NCBI GenBank assembly: GCA_965224415.1 | Contig: CBDCZB010000004.1 | Location: 1,040,739 to 1,104,738 of the forward strand | Length of the DNA stretch: 64,000 bases | Source: DAOUJI01 sp965224415 | Lineage (GTDB): Bacteria > Chloroflexota > Dehalococcoidia > Lucifugimonadales > JAGWBF01 | Direction: 5' to 3' | Part shown: positions 37,602 to 46,768 of the stretch, in pieces | How the letters are laid out: every line of letters starts with the position of its first letter | Numbering within the stretch: position 1 is the stretch's first letter | The notes under the pieces: model-generated | Told to the model about the DNA's origin: nothing | The model's database searches: none | What the model saw: the letters and a program-made list of their open reading frames with translations, nothing else | Translations under genes and position numbers: made by a program

Positions 37602-38876
37602 GTGAACTGGGGCCCTTCAATTTACTCACAGGCGCCCACCCTGCTGACCCACCCTTTCAGGTTGGTCCGGGACCGGTTCTGGCGTGCCGACTGGGCGGGC
37701 GCCTACGAGGTGGGCTACGCAGCCCGCGTATCTGTCTGGGTGCGCTGGCTTGTGGCCGCACTGGTCCTGTACATTCTGTTCCAAGAGCCTTTCCCCTTCC
37801 CGCTGGCCAAGTACGTCCCCTATTCGGTTATCGCCGGCCTGCTGGTCGTCTTCAACGGGTTCATCCATCTTCGGCTGCGGTCAGAACGGCCTTTCACCTG
37901 GAGGTGGATGCTGGTGATGAGCGCCGTGGACGCGGCGTTGGTGACCTCCGGGGTGTGGACCGCCGGAGGGTACTCCGCCATGTTCACCCACGTGCTGTAC
38001 TACCCGTTGCTGGCGATGTTCGCCGTGCTGTTCACTTCGGTGAGGCTCAACCTGGTGTGGGTAACCTTAGTTGCCCTGGTCTACACGGTGGTGTGTCTTA
38101 CCGTGGGGGAAGGGATCGACTTGGCGCCCAGGAACGACATGGTTCTTACAATGAGGGTGGTGGCGATGTACGCGGTGGTGCTGGCGGTCAACCTGGTGGC
38201 CAGGTTCGAGCGGGCTGGCCGGTTGAGGGCGACTGAGGGGGAGCGCGCACTACAGCAGGAGCGCATTGACCTTTCCCAGTCGATCCATGACACGGCGGCC
38301 CAGTCCGTTTACATGATTGGCCTGGGAGTAGACAGCGCTCGGACCCTGGCTGGAACCTCCAACGCGGAGCTCTCGGAGACGCTGGAGGCCACCTCTCAGC
38401 TGGCACGGTCAGTGATGTGGGAACTCAGACGCTCCATCGACGCCGGACGCCTCTTTGAAGGAAGGGGTCTGGGGTCCGTCCTACGTGCCCACACCGAGAC
38501 GTTCCAGAGGATCACGTCAGTGCCTACCCGGATGGAACAGTACGGTGAGGAGCCGGAATTGAGCGTGGAAACCCGTTCTAGGCTCTTTTCGATTGCGCAC
38601 AACGCTCTGACCAATGCCTTCAGGCATGCTGATGCCAGCAGCGTGTGCCTCGTGTTGGATTTCGAGGGGGACTGGATCAGCCTCAAGGTGGAGGACGATG
38701 GGGTGGGGCTTTCCGACGACTACGCGGAGCGGGGACGGGGGTTCGCGGGCATGGAGGTGGAGGCGCAGCGGATGGGCGGCCGGTTGGTCGTGACGTCGGG
38801 CGGACCCGCCCCGGGAACCTCGGTGAACTGTGTGCTTCCCAAGGCCCGACCGCATGACCGGGCCGGACGGGCCTGA
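37602..38876 (+). CDS. NarL-family sensor histidine kinase
   Basis: 424 residues, GTG start with GAGGTG upstream. About six hydrophobic segments in residues 40-200, no extracellular sensor domain of note, then a coiled linker (RAGRLRATEGERALQQERID). HisKA_3 dimerisation domain with phospho-acceptor His229 (SIHDTAAQSVYMIGL) and an HATPase domain with N box (IAHNALTNAFRHADAS), DDGVGL and GRGFAGM. Phosphorylates the response regulator encoded 19 bp downstream. Divergent from the surface-protein cluster, a likely though unproven target. Confidence 0.92.
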   Translation: MNWGPSIYSQAPTLLTHPFRLVRDRFWRADWAGAYEVGYAARVSVWVRWLVAALVLYILFQEPFPFPLAKYVPYSVIAGLLVVFNGFIHLRLRSERPFTWRWMLVMSAVDAALVTSGVWTAGGYSAMFTHVLYYPLLAMFAVLFTSVRLNLVWVTLVALVYTVVCLTVGEGIDLAPRNDMVLTMRVVAMYAVVLAVNLVARFERAGRLRATEGERALQQERIDLSQSIHDTAAQSVYMIGLGVDSARTLAGTSNAELSETLEATSQLARSVMWELRRSIDAGRLFEGRGLGSVLRAHTETFQRITSVPTRMEQYGEEPELSVETRSRLFSIAHNALTNAFRHADASSVCLVLDFEGDWISLKVEDDGVGLSDDYAERGRGFAGMEVEAQRMGGRLVVTSGGPAPGTSVNCVLPKARPHDRAGRA

Positions 38877-38895
38877 ATTCAAGGAGGTGTTTGAT

Positions 38896-39558
38896 ATGTC
38901 TGAAAATGGCCGGATCCGTGTGTTGGTGGTGGACGACCATCCCTTGGTACGTGACAGCCTGCGGCGGGTGCTGGAGAACTCGGGACAGTTTGAGGTCGTG
39001 GGGCAGGCTTCCGACGGCGAGGAGGCGGTCCTGCTGGCCGAGAAGTTGCGACCGGACGCTGTCATCATGGACCTGATCATCCCAGGTAAGGACGGGGTGG
39101 CGGCCTGCCGTGAAATCGTGGACCTTTTGCCCGACACCCGAGTTCTGATGTTGACGGCGTCGACGGACGACGATGCGGTCATCGCGGCGGTGGCGGCTGG
39201 AGCTGCGGGGTATGTCATCAAGGATGCCAGTCTCCCGGATCTCCTGGAGGCAGTGCGGGACGTGGCGATGGGTGTGGTGCACATACCGCTTTCCGTCCTC
39301 AGGCGGGCGTGTGCTGTGGCGCACGACCAGTCACACCCGACCAACGGGCAGAATTCCCAGGCGCTCACGGAGAGGGAGCGGGAGGCGCTAACGATGTTTG
39401 CCAGTGGTCACTCTTACTCGGCCATTGCGAAGGCGCAGGGCAACAGCGCATCGACCGTCCGCAACGTCATTTACCGCATCCAGGAAAAATTGGCGGTGGG
39501 CTCCCGGCAAGGCCTCGTGGTATGGGCCGTCCGCAACGGTCTCCTGGACGACGAATAG
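38896..39558 (+). CDS. NarL/LuxR-family response regulator
   Basis: 220 residues from the ATG at 38896, which has a strong AAGGAGG seven bases upstream. Receiver domain with acidic pair Asp13-Asp14, phospho-acceptor Asp59 (VIMDLIIPG), Thr in LMLTAS and Lys in YVIKDAS. GerE-type LuxR helix-turn-helix at the C-terminus (LTEREREALTMFASGHSYSA...STVRNVIYRI). The HTH lacks the canonical KTV (STV) but is otherwise typical. Forms a two-gene operon with the kinase. Confidence 0.93.
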   Translation: MSENGRIRVLVVDDHPLVRDSLRRVLENSGQFEVVGQASDGEEAVLLAEKLRPDAVIMDLIIPGKDGVAACREIVDLLPDTRVLMLTASTDDDAVIAAVAAGAAGYVIKDASLPDLLEAVRDVAMGVVHIPLSVLRRACAVAHDQSHPTNGQNSQALTEREREALTMFASGHSYSAIAKAQGNSASTVRNVIYRIQEKLAVGSRQGLVVWAVRNGLLDDE

Positions 39559-39720
39559 GCCAACGTGATTCTGCGATCTGATTGGTTGTAGGGAGACCTG
39601 CCACGGGAGGTGAGCTAGCGGTGGGTGAGACGAGAAAGGGGTGCCGTACCACTTTGGGGGACCGAATGGCGCTCAGGTTTGGCAGCAACGGACGGTTCTA
39701 AGAAGGACAGGATCCCTAAA

Positions 39721-40005
39721 ATGTTGAGTTGTAGGATCAAGCGAAGCGGGGAAGAATTTATTGTCGAGGTCTCAGCGGACGACAAGAATGCCACCGTAAC
39801 CGACGAGCGGGGAACCAGAGTAACGATTACGTACAACTCAGGCCACCTCAACGTCAGATTGCCGAAAGGCTGGGGGAACTGGGCGCCTTCTATGGAAAGC
39901 GCCGTAGAGCTCGCAACAAAGCTCTGCTTTGAGTCGAGGGATCAATTGACCGGAGACCAGGCTTACCAGGAAATGGTCGATTACGTGAAAGGGCCGGAGG
40001 GCTGA
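39721..40005 (+). CDS. hypothetical protein
   Basis: About 94 residues from ATG 39721 (MLSCRIKRSGEEFIVEVSAD), with AGGACAGGA upstream; the open frame extends back to 39625 but that part is unlikely to be translated. Beta-rich N-terminal half and a helical C-terminal half (SMESAVELATKLCFESRDQL...EMVDYVKGPEG). No family recognised. Confidence 0.45.
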   Translation: MLSCRIKRSGEEFIVEVSADDKNATVTDERGTRVTITYNSGHLNVRLPKGWGNWAPSMESAVELATKLCFESRDQLTGDQAYQEMVDYVKGPEG

Positions 40006-40136
40006 AGTCGTGAACGTGTACGAGACAGGTCGAAACGGCACCGCATCCTAGTCTGGTCGTCGTCACTGGTCGGCGACCGACATGACCACCTGGTCGAGCG
40101 GGGCGGGGATTCTAGGACGGAGGTTAGAGCAGAAGA

Positions 40137-40648
40137 ATGCCGAGAGACTACCAAACGGAGCGAGATGCCATCATCAAACGGTGGTATGGCGGCAACCCCC
40201 AGACCCGGAATCCAAGACCGCGCAGGAGCTGGAACGAAGGCCTCATCACTCCGGCCGACTGCTTCGGCGTGCCCATGCAGGTGAACTCTCCCTTCAGCCC
40301 CTTCGGGTACTGCTTGGTGTGGAGATTCGGACTGAACCTGGACGGCTACGCCGTCCTCACTATCGAGGGGAAGCAGGAACTAGGGCATAGGGCCGTGTTC
40401 ATCCAGACGCGAGGTCAAGTCCCAGAGGGCCGATAAGTCAACCATCTCTGCAATCGGCCCTACTGCCTCCAACCCTCCCATCTCTACGCCGGGACCCTCA
40501 GGACAACAAGGACGACTCACAGATCTTCAGCAAGGAAGAGTTGCTGCACGCACCCTGGGTGCTCTACTGGTCGGAGCGAATGCACGCCGAAGACGCCCTC
40601 CTCCAGAGACTGCTCGAATCGAACCGGTACGACGGAACGGAAACCTGA
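40137..40648 (+). pseudogene. HNH-endonuclease-like gene, interrupted
   Basis: Begins MPRDYQTERDAIIKRWYGG; a TAA at 40434-40436 follows GQVPEGR. The same frame then reads VNHLCNRPYCLQPSHLYAGT, the HxC-x4-C-x-x-P-x-H-L pattern of HNH homing-type nucleases. The frame must shift by one near 40500 to continue DNKDDSQIFSKEELLHAPW and on to a TGA at 40646. One nonsense change (CAA to TAA would do) and one lost base. Dead or misread copy of a small nuclease gene, a usual passenger of mobile DNA. Confidence 0.6.
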
Positions 40649-40678
40649 GAACCGATAGCGCAGCCGGCACAGAGACCC

Positions 40679-41704
40679 TTGGAGGAGTTCACCTGCCCCG
40701 GGCATGATTTCGCAATCACGATGTTCGGCAGCAACTCCAGGATATGTCGGATATGCGAAACATCCGAATTCCAGGAGAGCATGTTCGATGAGTTAGGGAC
40801 GCCATCCCTGATAAAGGAGCTTTGGCCGGCATCCCAGACGGTGGCTTCCATCTTCGAGAAGCTAGTTGCCTCGGAGTTCGTTGCAGAGTCCCACCGGGAG
40901 GCCCGAGGCAGGGTGTATCGCCGAAACAACCAAGGATTCGGTCTGGGGTCTCATGACCTGAGAGGTTGTGCGTGCGACTACTGTGCTCGTGATCGAACGG
41001 CCTTCCGGGATGCGATTGAGCCCCGGCTGACCAGTGAGGAATCAGAACTCCTCTCCGTCTGCGACCGGCTGCATCACCGTATCACCACTGCATTGGAAGA
41101 GGTATCCGTTGACATGCTGGCGGCGTGGGCAAGGGCAGCGGGTCTGAACGACGAACAGACGCGAGCCGTGATGGAACACCATGGAGGATGCCCCAACACT
41201 AAGGATGAGTTGACCAGGACGAGCCAAACCCTGGAGGGCGAGTTCGGATACCTAATGCACGCATTGGGCGAGTTCGGAAGCCGTTGTGAGATGCTCGAGG
41301 ACCAAGTGTGCCAGCTGATCATGTCCCGCCTTAGCCTCTTCCGAATGAGACGACAGGATGAAGCGGATGTTCGGGGAGCGGTCCTGCCGGTCGCTGACAA
41401 GACCGCCAACAAGATCGTCCTGGCGTGGGAAGAAGAGGCGGAGGTGCTAATGAGACCATACCTAGAGAGCAAGCCGGAACTCCGTCAGGACATCGGTCAA
41501 CTGGCAAAGGCTCTGGCGATCAAGGGGGCCTTGGAACACCTGCGGTACGAGCTCTTAGGCAGGAACAGTTTCAGCGAACAACAACCGCACCCCCACAGCC
41601 ACTGTGCGGCGAGCATAGTGGAGACTGGGCAGGTGCAGCCTTTCCCGAGGGAGTTCGAGGAGGGTCAAGGCTATATACCTTCGGATTCAGTAACACCGGA
41701 GTGA
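40679..41704 (+). CDS. hypothetical protein with N-terminal Cys cluster
   Basis: 341 residues from a TTG at 40679. N-terminal CPGH...CRIC could bind zinc, with a later CACDYC. The rest is helical, with a His/Pro tail. No family recognised. It lies in the same frame as, and 30 bases after, the TGA ending the HNH-like remnant, so it could instead be the C-terminal part of one longer broken gene. No good ribosome site; start uncertain. Confidence 0.45.
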   Translation: MEEFTCPGHDFAITMFGSNSRICRICETSEFQESMFDELGTPSLIKELWPASQTVASIFEKLVASEFVAESHREARGRVYRRNNQGFGLGSHDLRGCACDYCARDRTAFRDAIEPRLTSEESELLSVCDRLHHRITTALEEVSVDMLAAWARAAGLNDEQTRAVMEHHGGCPNTKDELTRTSQTLEGEFGYLMHALGEFGSRCEMLEDQVCQLIMSRLSLFRMRRQDEADVRGAVLPVADKTANKIVLAWEEEAEVLMRPYLESKPELRQDIGQLAKALAIKGALEHLRYELLGRNSFSEQQPHPHSHCAASIVETGQVQPFPREFEEGQGYIPSDSVTPE

Positions 41705-41782
41705 CTACTGCAACCTCACCCCATAGGAGCGGCTGGAGATAATGGAACTCGCACAGCATTTCGAGCGCTTTCTTGACAACAC

Positions 41783-43008
41783 TAGTACTGAACCAAATCA
41801 GGATTGGCAGGGATAGAGGCGATGGAGTTTGCGTCTGGCGTCTTGGGCAGTGAACCGCCAGTTAATGGTAGCTCCTATCGCGTTCCGCTCTGACACGCAG
41901 GCGCTGACGGCTCTTTCCAGGCTGTCCTCATCTCCGTTGCGTCCGCGCAGGCAGGCCCGGGCCAGCACGCTGAACTCGATCTCCGCCATATTCAGCCAGC
42001 TTCCGTGCTTGGGAGTGTGGTGCAACTCCAGCCGCTTGGCGATGCGCCGGGCCTCGGCCGCCGGGAAAGTCTCGTAAAGCGAGGCCATCCGATGCGTGTT
42101 CAGATTGTCGAGAACCAGCCGAATCACCGGGACATCGGGGTAGGCCTCATCCACCAGCCACCGCATCTGCTGAGCGAAGTCCTGCATGGTGCGTTGCCGG
42201 GTTATCGCCACGTGGCGCCAGCCCCGGCGAGGCTCACAGGTGAGGAACAGGTTGCGCGTCCCTCCCCGCTGGTATTCGTAGTCCTCACGCCTCGGCCTCC
42301 CAGGCTTTGCCGGCAGCGGTTCCCTCACGTCGGCCAGCAACTGGGTGGAGGTCTCGTCAAAGCAGACCACCGGCCTCTGCGGATCGTAGGGCTCGGCGTA
42401 GAGATCCAGCACGTCCTCCATGGCCGCCACGAACTCTCCACCTACCTTGGGGATGCACCATTGTTTCTTGAGCCACGGCTTGAGCGTGTTTTTTTTAGCC
42501 GCAGGCGGACCGTCTCGGGAGATAAAGACTCCACCAATCCCAACTCCACCACCTTGCCCGCCAGGGCCCGCATGGTCCAGTGGTCATGACCGTCGGGCAC
42601 CGGGCTGCAGGCCAAGGCTATCAGGTGGGCCTCCACCCTTTCATCCACCTTTCTGGGCCGGTTGACCTGGTTATGGTGCCTCAGCACCTCGTCCAGTCCT
42701 TCCTCGGCATACCGCCGCTTGGTGCGGAACACGGTCCGCTCCGACACGTCCAGTGCGGTGGCCACCTGGGGGGCGGTCCAGCCCTCATCTATCTTGATCA
42801 GGATGCGGGCCCGGGTAATCGCCTGTGCGGAACTCCTCCCAGCCCTGATCATCTTCCTGAGCCGTCCCTTTTCCTGTGTTGCCAGCCGGACTCCGTACTT
42901 CTCCTGCACCATGACCACCTCACATCCCACAACCCTTCGTCTATCCCCAAGGTAGCATCCTGTCTGGGCTCACGTACTAACTGACAATGCCAGATTGGCC
43001 GAATACTA
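41783..43008 (-). mobile_element. complete IS630-family insertion sequence
   Basis: About 1.23 kb with TA at each end (41783-41784, 43007-43008) as expected from IS630 target duplication. Imperfect inverted repeats gtactgaaccaaatcaggat (left) and gtattcggccaatctggca (right, complement). It encodes one transposase in two frames joined by an A8 slippage site. A second copy runs off the left window edge. Confidence 0.9.
41798..42930 (-). CDS. IS630-family transposase made by -1 frameshift (orfA 42930-42442, orfB to 41798)
   Basis: OrfA (162 aa) carries the HTH region (VATALDVSERTVFRTKRRY) and a second HTH up to SPETVRLRLKK. At the A8 run near 42490 (minus strand cta-aaa-aaa-aca) a -1 shift gives KNTLKPWLKKQWCIPKVGG and the DDE domain: Asp in VVCFDETST, Asp in RLVLDNLNTH, Glu in GSWLNMAEIEFS. 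Joined length is about 375 residues, normal for the family. All catalytic residues are present. A-run frameshifting is known for IS transposases, so this element is probably active. Confidence 0.88.
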
Positions 43009-43010
43009 GC

Positions 43011-43174
43011 TTGGACGTGCCCAAACTCAACCGAATAAGGTCGGAACACACGAAGCTACGCGGAGCGCTGGAAGCCGACCAAAGTGTTCGCCCGGCTCTG
43101 TACGAAACGTTCCTCCAGGGATCGTACGTACATGGCACGTGTATTCGGCCACTGGGAAAGGGAATGGACTTCGA
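43011..43174 (+). pseudogene. CD-NTase-like nucleotidyltransferase, N-terminal remnant
   Basis: The ~55 residues squeezed between IS630 and IS66 read LNRIRSEHTKLRGAL...ALYETFLQGSYVHGTCIRPL...MDFE. The LQGSYxxGTxIRP block followed by an acidic D-F pattern matches the nucleotide-binding strand of CBASS-type CD-NTases and related nucleotidyltransferases. IS66 begins exactly where the catalytic D-x-D should continue, so the enzyme is cut off. The upstream end abuts the IS630 right end. Confidence 0.5.
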
Positions 43175-44696
43175 GTAATTGATTAGCGGAGTGGAGTCTG
43201 TGGAGAGGTTCAGAGTGAAGGAGAGTGGAGGGGAGCGCCGCTGAACACATCGCAGAGCCGATCCACCACAGACCGGTCGCCGCCATTGCGGGCCAGAGTT
43301 CTGATCACGCTGGTGAAGGCGGAGAAGGCATCGGCGCCCTCGACGCTCTTCGAGCAGTGCGACACCTTCCGCGCGATCACTGCCGGGCGGATCGCTCGCT
43401 CGGCACGGTTGTTGGTCGGCTCAATACTCGGATCGTCCAGAAAACGCAGCAGGTTGCCCCGGTCGTCGTGCCAGCCGAGCTCGTTCTGCAGCCTGTAGTT
43501 GTCCGCATCCGCCATCGGGCGGTCGCGGAGATGATATCTCACCTCTCGCTTCAACCGCTCGGCCTGCACACCAAAGTCCGACGCCTCTCCCCGGTGATGT
43601 GCCCTCCACAGTTCCATCGCTTCTCTGAGAAGACACTTCAGACGCTTGCCGAAGCTGCGTCCTCTCCCTGTCCTGGTCTGGACCACCTCGCTGATCGAGC
43701 GCAGCACGTGGGCCAGGCACTTCTGTTGCTTCACCCCGGACAGAGCCTGAGCATCGTAGCTTCGCCCCCGGTCCGTCACCATCACTCCGCCATAGTCCGA
43801 CGGAACCACCTCGCGCACCTCTTCGTTCCGGTGACGAGCACGGACCTGATATACCGTAGCCTCATCCGTCTCGAAGGCCATCAGAAAGGCGGACTCACCC
43901 CCCACGCGCCATCCAGTGTCATCGGTGTGGACGAGTCGACTCACACCCACCGATGTCCGCAGCTTGTGGTAGGCTTCCCCCACAGCACCCGTGGCACGTC
44001 GCAGCGCGTCCTGGCTGATCGCTCCCTGACTCACTTCCACTCCGGTCAGCGCTCTGAGCACGGTGGGAACCTTTCTTACCGGAACGCCCATCCCGTAGTG
44101 GAGCACGTGAGCCGCCGCCATCACTCGCCTCCCAACCCGATGGGCGCTGGCCCCGTACTGGTCCGGGGCAACATCGGGATGGCGGCCTCGGACCTGCCTG
44201 CCGCAGGACCGGCACCGGCATATCTGCACCCGGTACGCCGTCACCTGCGGACGCCGAATCGGAGGAATGTCTGTCACGTAGGCAACTCCCATTCCCTCAT
44301 CCTCGAGTCTGCCTCCGCATCCAGGACAGACCTCCACAGACACAGACACCTCTACGATCGGCTCGGTGATTTCATCGGGAGAAGGCGGCTTGCGGTAGAT
44401 GAACAACCCCGTACCAGGCTTGCGGCCGGGACGCCTGGGATTGCTGCTTCGTTTGCCCTTCGAGAACGGAGCCGCCTGGCGCTTTCCCCCCGCTGGGACT
44501 CGGCGAGTTGCCTCTGCAACTCTTCATTGGCCGCCTTCAACCCCGCAACCTGCTCTTGCAGTCGCTCCACCAGCGCTATCAACTCGTCGTGTTGACAAGG
44601 AGGAAAGTCTTTGGACGTGCACATAGCCAAAGCCTAAACCATCTCCCAGCTCCCACTGCAACCCCTACACGGACCTCTAACACGCTATTCAATTAC
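43175..44696 (-). mobile_element. IS66-family insertion sequence (single-gene type)
   Basis: 1522 bp. Ends carry the IS66-type GTAA terminus: gtaattgattagcg at 43175 and the complement of gtaattgaatagcg ending at 44696. Only tnpC is present; tnpA and tnpB are absent, as in the simpler IS66 subgroups. Flanking 8-mers (gacttcga, catctatg) are not duplicates, so the site has been rearranged since insertion. Confidence 0.85.
43210..44630 (-). CDS. IS66-family transposase TnpC (frame-broken)
   Basis: About 473 residues in two frames. The N-terminal part (44630 to ~44490) has a leucine-zipper helix (LIALVERLQEQVAGLKAANE); after LAESQRG the frame changes at a six-base G/C run near 44490. The main part (44406-43210) has the zinc-finger CPGCGG...CRCRSCGRQV and the DDE core: HTDDTGWRVGG, VMVTDRGRSYDA and the C-terminal SIEPTNNRAERAIRP with the Glu. 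A single base loss in the homopolymer would explain the break; a translational shift is less likely here than in IS630. Confidence 0.85.
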
Positions 44697-44722
44697 CATC
44701 TATGGAAGGCTCGGGGACATAG

Positions 44723-44932
44723 TGGATACGGTCTTCCATTGAGAAGGAAAGGTTCGTTGTTATTCGTCCAAAGGAAAACGAAGTATTGAACGTCCGAGCA
44801 AGAATCGTGATCGCTCCCAGTGGAGCCTATGCCTACAGCCTCTACACTCCCAAAGAAGAACGACTAGGCTACGGAGGGCTAGAGTGGGGCACCACATTCT
44901 TCCCTATTGGCAGCCAAGTCGAAAACTTTTGA
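44723..44932 (+). pseudogene. orphan C-terminal protein fragment
   Basis: An open frame without its own start (WIRSSIEKERFVVIRPKENE...YTPKEERLGYGGLEWGTTFF...SQVENF, stop at 44930). Composition and codon use look genuinely coding, but no family is recognised. It lies directly beyond the IS66 end, 1.5 kb from the CD-NTase-like remnant, and could be the other side of the same disrupted locus or a different gene. Confidence 0.4.
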
Positions 44933-45449
44933 GAGATACGGCTGGCCAAAGAAGGCGGTCTGTCGCAGTCATAAGCCAGAGTGACCGTCAAACTCCGAGA
45001 GCACCCAACTGTTAAATTGTAGCCCACGTGAGAGGGGCAAAGAGTGAGTCATAACGCAATCACACACGGCGACTTGGGCCTGCGGTACGTGTCTCAAGGT
45101 CAGGGGCTCTGGCATGGCCGCCCGTCATGATCGCAGAGGAACAGACTTTGTTGAACCTGCGAGAGCCGACCACGTCTCGACGGTCGTTCTGGCTACCGTT
45201 GAACACGCCCTCACAGTCTTCCCAGCCACAATTCGAAGATGGTTCTGTCTATCGTCAAAATAGGCCCAGCGTGAGGTTCTTGCCATCCCTCTACTCCGAC
45301 GCGTCACACTACAGGAATCGCGAATCCTTGGTGCCTCGACAGGCTGCCGAGCCACATCTCGAAGATAGCGGAATCTACCTTAAGCGGTGGTGGAGCGGAC
45401 GAACAGAACCGACTACAACCCCCATCCACGAGCGACCGGCCAGAGCGCG
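44933..45449. other. intergenic with dispersed repeats
   Basis: No gene supported. Contains a partial repeat unit (ccacaattcgaagatggttc, 45226-45256) and the first copy of a ~90-bp repeat (45307-45398) whose partner is at 46678-46768. Confidence 0.5.
45307..45398 (+). repeat. 90-bp dispersed repeat, copy 1
   Basis: ctacaggaatcgcgaatcct through gccgagccacatctcgaaga to taagcggtggtgg, about 90% identical to 46678-46768. Shorter relatives lie at 45226-45256 and 56390-56435. No terminal inverted repeats or coding capacity recognised. Confidence 0.8.
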
Positions 45450-46079
45450 TCAGCAGCGTACTCGCGCCGTTCCGGCGAGCCGACGAGCGCAGCCCCCGCC
45501 GTTGCATCGGCAGCCGGTGGGCTGCGGGGATGGCTTGCCGGACAGGAGCCCCTTGAAGATGCAGAGGCAGTCCTCGATCTCGTGCGGTGCGAGGCGCGCG
45601 AACGAGGAGGGTAGGTCGGAGACGGCGACGGTGGAGCGTCGGTGGTCGACCTTGACAGCCTCCGCCCCCTCCCGAGTCCCCCGTTGCAGGTAGACCCTCG
45701 CTGGACGGATGTCGAGCCATGCGCCGATACGAAGCGCCGTGTCGTACACCGCGAGCTCGCCGATGCCGCGAATCGGGACGCCGACGCCCCGGACGGCTTC
45801 ATGCAACTCATCGAAGGACCCAGCTTCGCTCAGGGCCCGCTCCCGGCGCGCGAGCTGGGCCCCGAACTCACGAAGCACGCAAGGAGGGATGCGCCACTGG
45901 TGCGGGTGCTTGCCACCGTCGGCGGTGCGCGCGAGAGCACCCCGGCGGATCGCCCGCGCGAGGGTCGGCATCGACCGATAGAAGCACAGCTCGCGTGCAG
46001 CGTCGTCTCGGTGATGCTTGATGTAGTCGGATACCGCCCTCTCTGCGCGTTGATTGAACACTGCGTCGCTCACCGGCAT
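45450..46079 (-). CDS. hypothetical protein
   Basis: 209 residues, ATG start (MPVSDAVFNQRAERAVSDYI). Helical Arg-rich N-terminal half, then a helix-hairpin-helix-like stretch (GVGVPIRGIGELAVYDTALRIGAWL) and RVYLQRGTREGAEAV, suggestive of a DNA-binding or glycosylase-like fold but not conclusive. The end (CRCNGGGCARRLAGTARVRC) may be out of frame. GC is higher than in the neighbours, pointing to a different origin. No family named. Confidence 0.45.
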   Translation of the reverse strand: MPVSDAVFNQRAERAVSDYIKHHRDDAARELCFYRSMPTLARAIRRGALARTADGGKHPHQWRIPPCVLREFGAQLARRERALSEAGSFDELHEAVRGVGVPIRGIGELAVYDTALRIGAWLDIRPARVYLQRGTREGAEAVKVDHRRSTVAVSDLPSSFARLAPHEIEDCLCIFKGLLSGKPSPQPTGCRCNGGGCARRLAGTARVRC

Positions 46080-46104
46080 CGGCCCTCTCCCTGCGCCCCT
46101 GTCG

Positions 46105-46219
46105 CTATGCGCCGTCTTCCTCCCCGACCTGCGAGAAGTTGGTGATCGCCACCTCGTCCTCGGGAATCTCCGCGACGATCCTGGCTGCTGTTGCTCCCGG
46201 TGTCGAACATAGCGATCAT
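46105..46219 (-). pseudogene. small protein upstream of the 45450 gene, frame-broken
   Basis: Starts MIAMFDTGSNSS and, after a one-base shift, reads ARIVAEIPEDEVAITNFSQVGEEDGA before a stop 26 bases ahead of the next start. The small acidic product and tight spacing recall two-gene modules such as antitoxin-toxin pairs, but nothing proves this. Confidence 0.3.
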
Positions 46220-46449
46220 GCCTCCTCTCGGTGGCGGTCCCGCTCTATCGGTCTTGATGAACTCGCCAACCCCCGACGGTGAAGCGCGTCCCTTCGGGAG
46301 GGAGCCACACAGGCCGAGCAGAATTGTACCCGACAGGCTATATAATGCGCGTATCATTGGATTCCTCCTTTGTGTAATTTGGTGCGGTCAGACTAGGGTG
46401 ACCGGGAGAGTCAGGCGCTCCGGGTGCGCCTGTGGCGGCTTTGCCAGGC

Positions 46450-46625
46450 CAGCCTGCGCGACGTTGTGGCCGGAGGAGAGGGTCGGCGAGGCAAGGCTGG
46501 TCCGAGAAGTGGTGAAGAGGCTGCGCGGCAAGCTTGGGGATAACGCCGACAGCCCCAGCCACATCGTCACCGAACCTCGCGTCGGCTACCGGATGGCGGA
46601 GGGGGAGGAGCAGGGACAGGAGGGG
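46450..46625 (+). pseudogene. OmpR-type response-regulator DNA-binding domain remnant
   Basis: An open frame contains LWPEERVGEARLVREVVKRL, then RGKLGDNADSPSHIVTEPRV and GYRM. This is the signature end of a winged-helix Trans_reg_C domain (recognition helix LR-KL followed by GYR). No receiver domain or start is present upstream. Confidence 0.5.
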
Positions 46626-46677
46626 CTGGTCCCCAGTGGCGAGACGCTCCATTTCGTTTCCCCGCGCCTGCTTATCA

Positions 46678-46768
46678 TACTACAGGAATCGCGAGTCCTT
46701 GGTGCGTCGAAAGGCTGCCGAGCCACATCTCGAAGACGGCGGTATCTACCGTAAGCGGTGGTGGGCCT
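46678..46768 (+). repeat. 90-bp dispersed repeat, copy 2, joined to the cagtactgt repeat
   Basis: Direct repeat of 45307-45398. It runs straight into ggtgggcctaatgggactgtagacagtactg (46761-46790), a member of the other dispersed family (10.6, 14.3, 48.4 kb), so the two may be halves of one longer repeat. Confidence 0.8.

Noticed and set aside
40646..40648. TGA between HNH remnant and orphan as recoding site
   Set aside because: No Cys homology and no clear hairpin; many genes in the window end in TGA, so UGA is an ordinary stop here.
45127..45693. 188-residue plus-strand frame
   Set aside because: Runs through the dispersed repeats and opposite the 45450 minus-strand gene; no protein features of its own.
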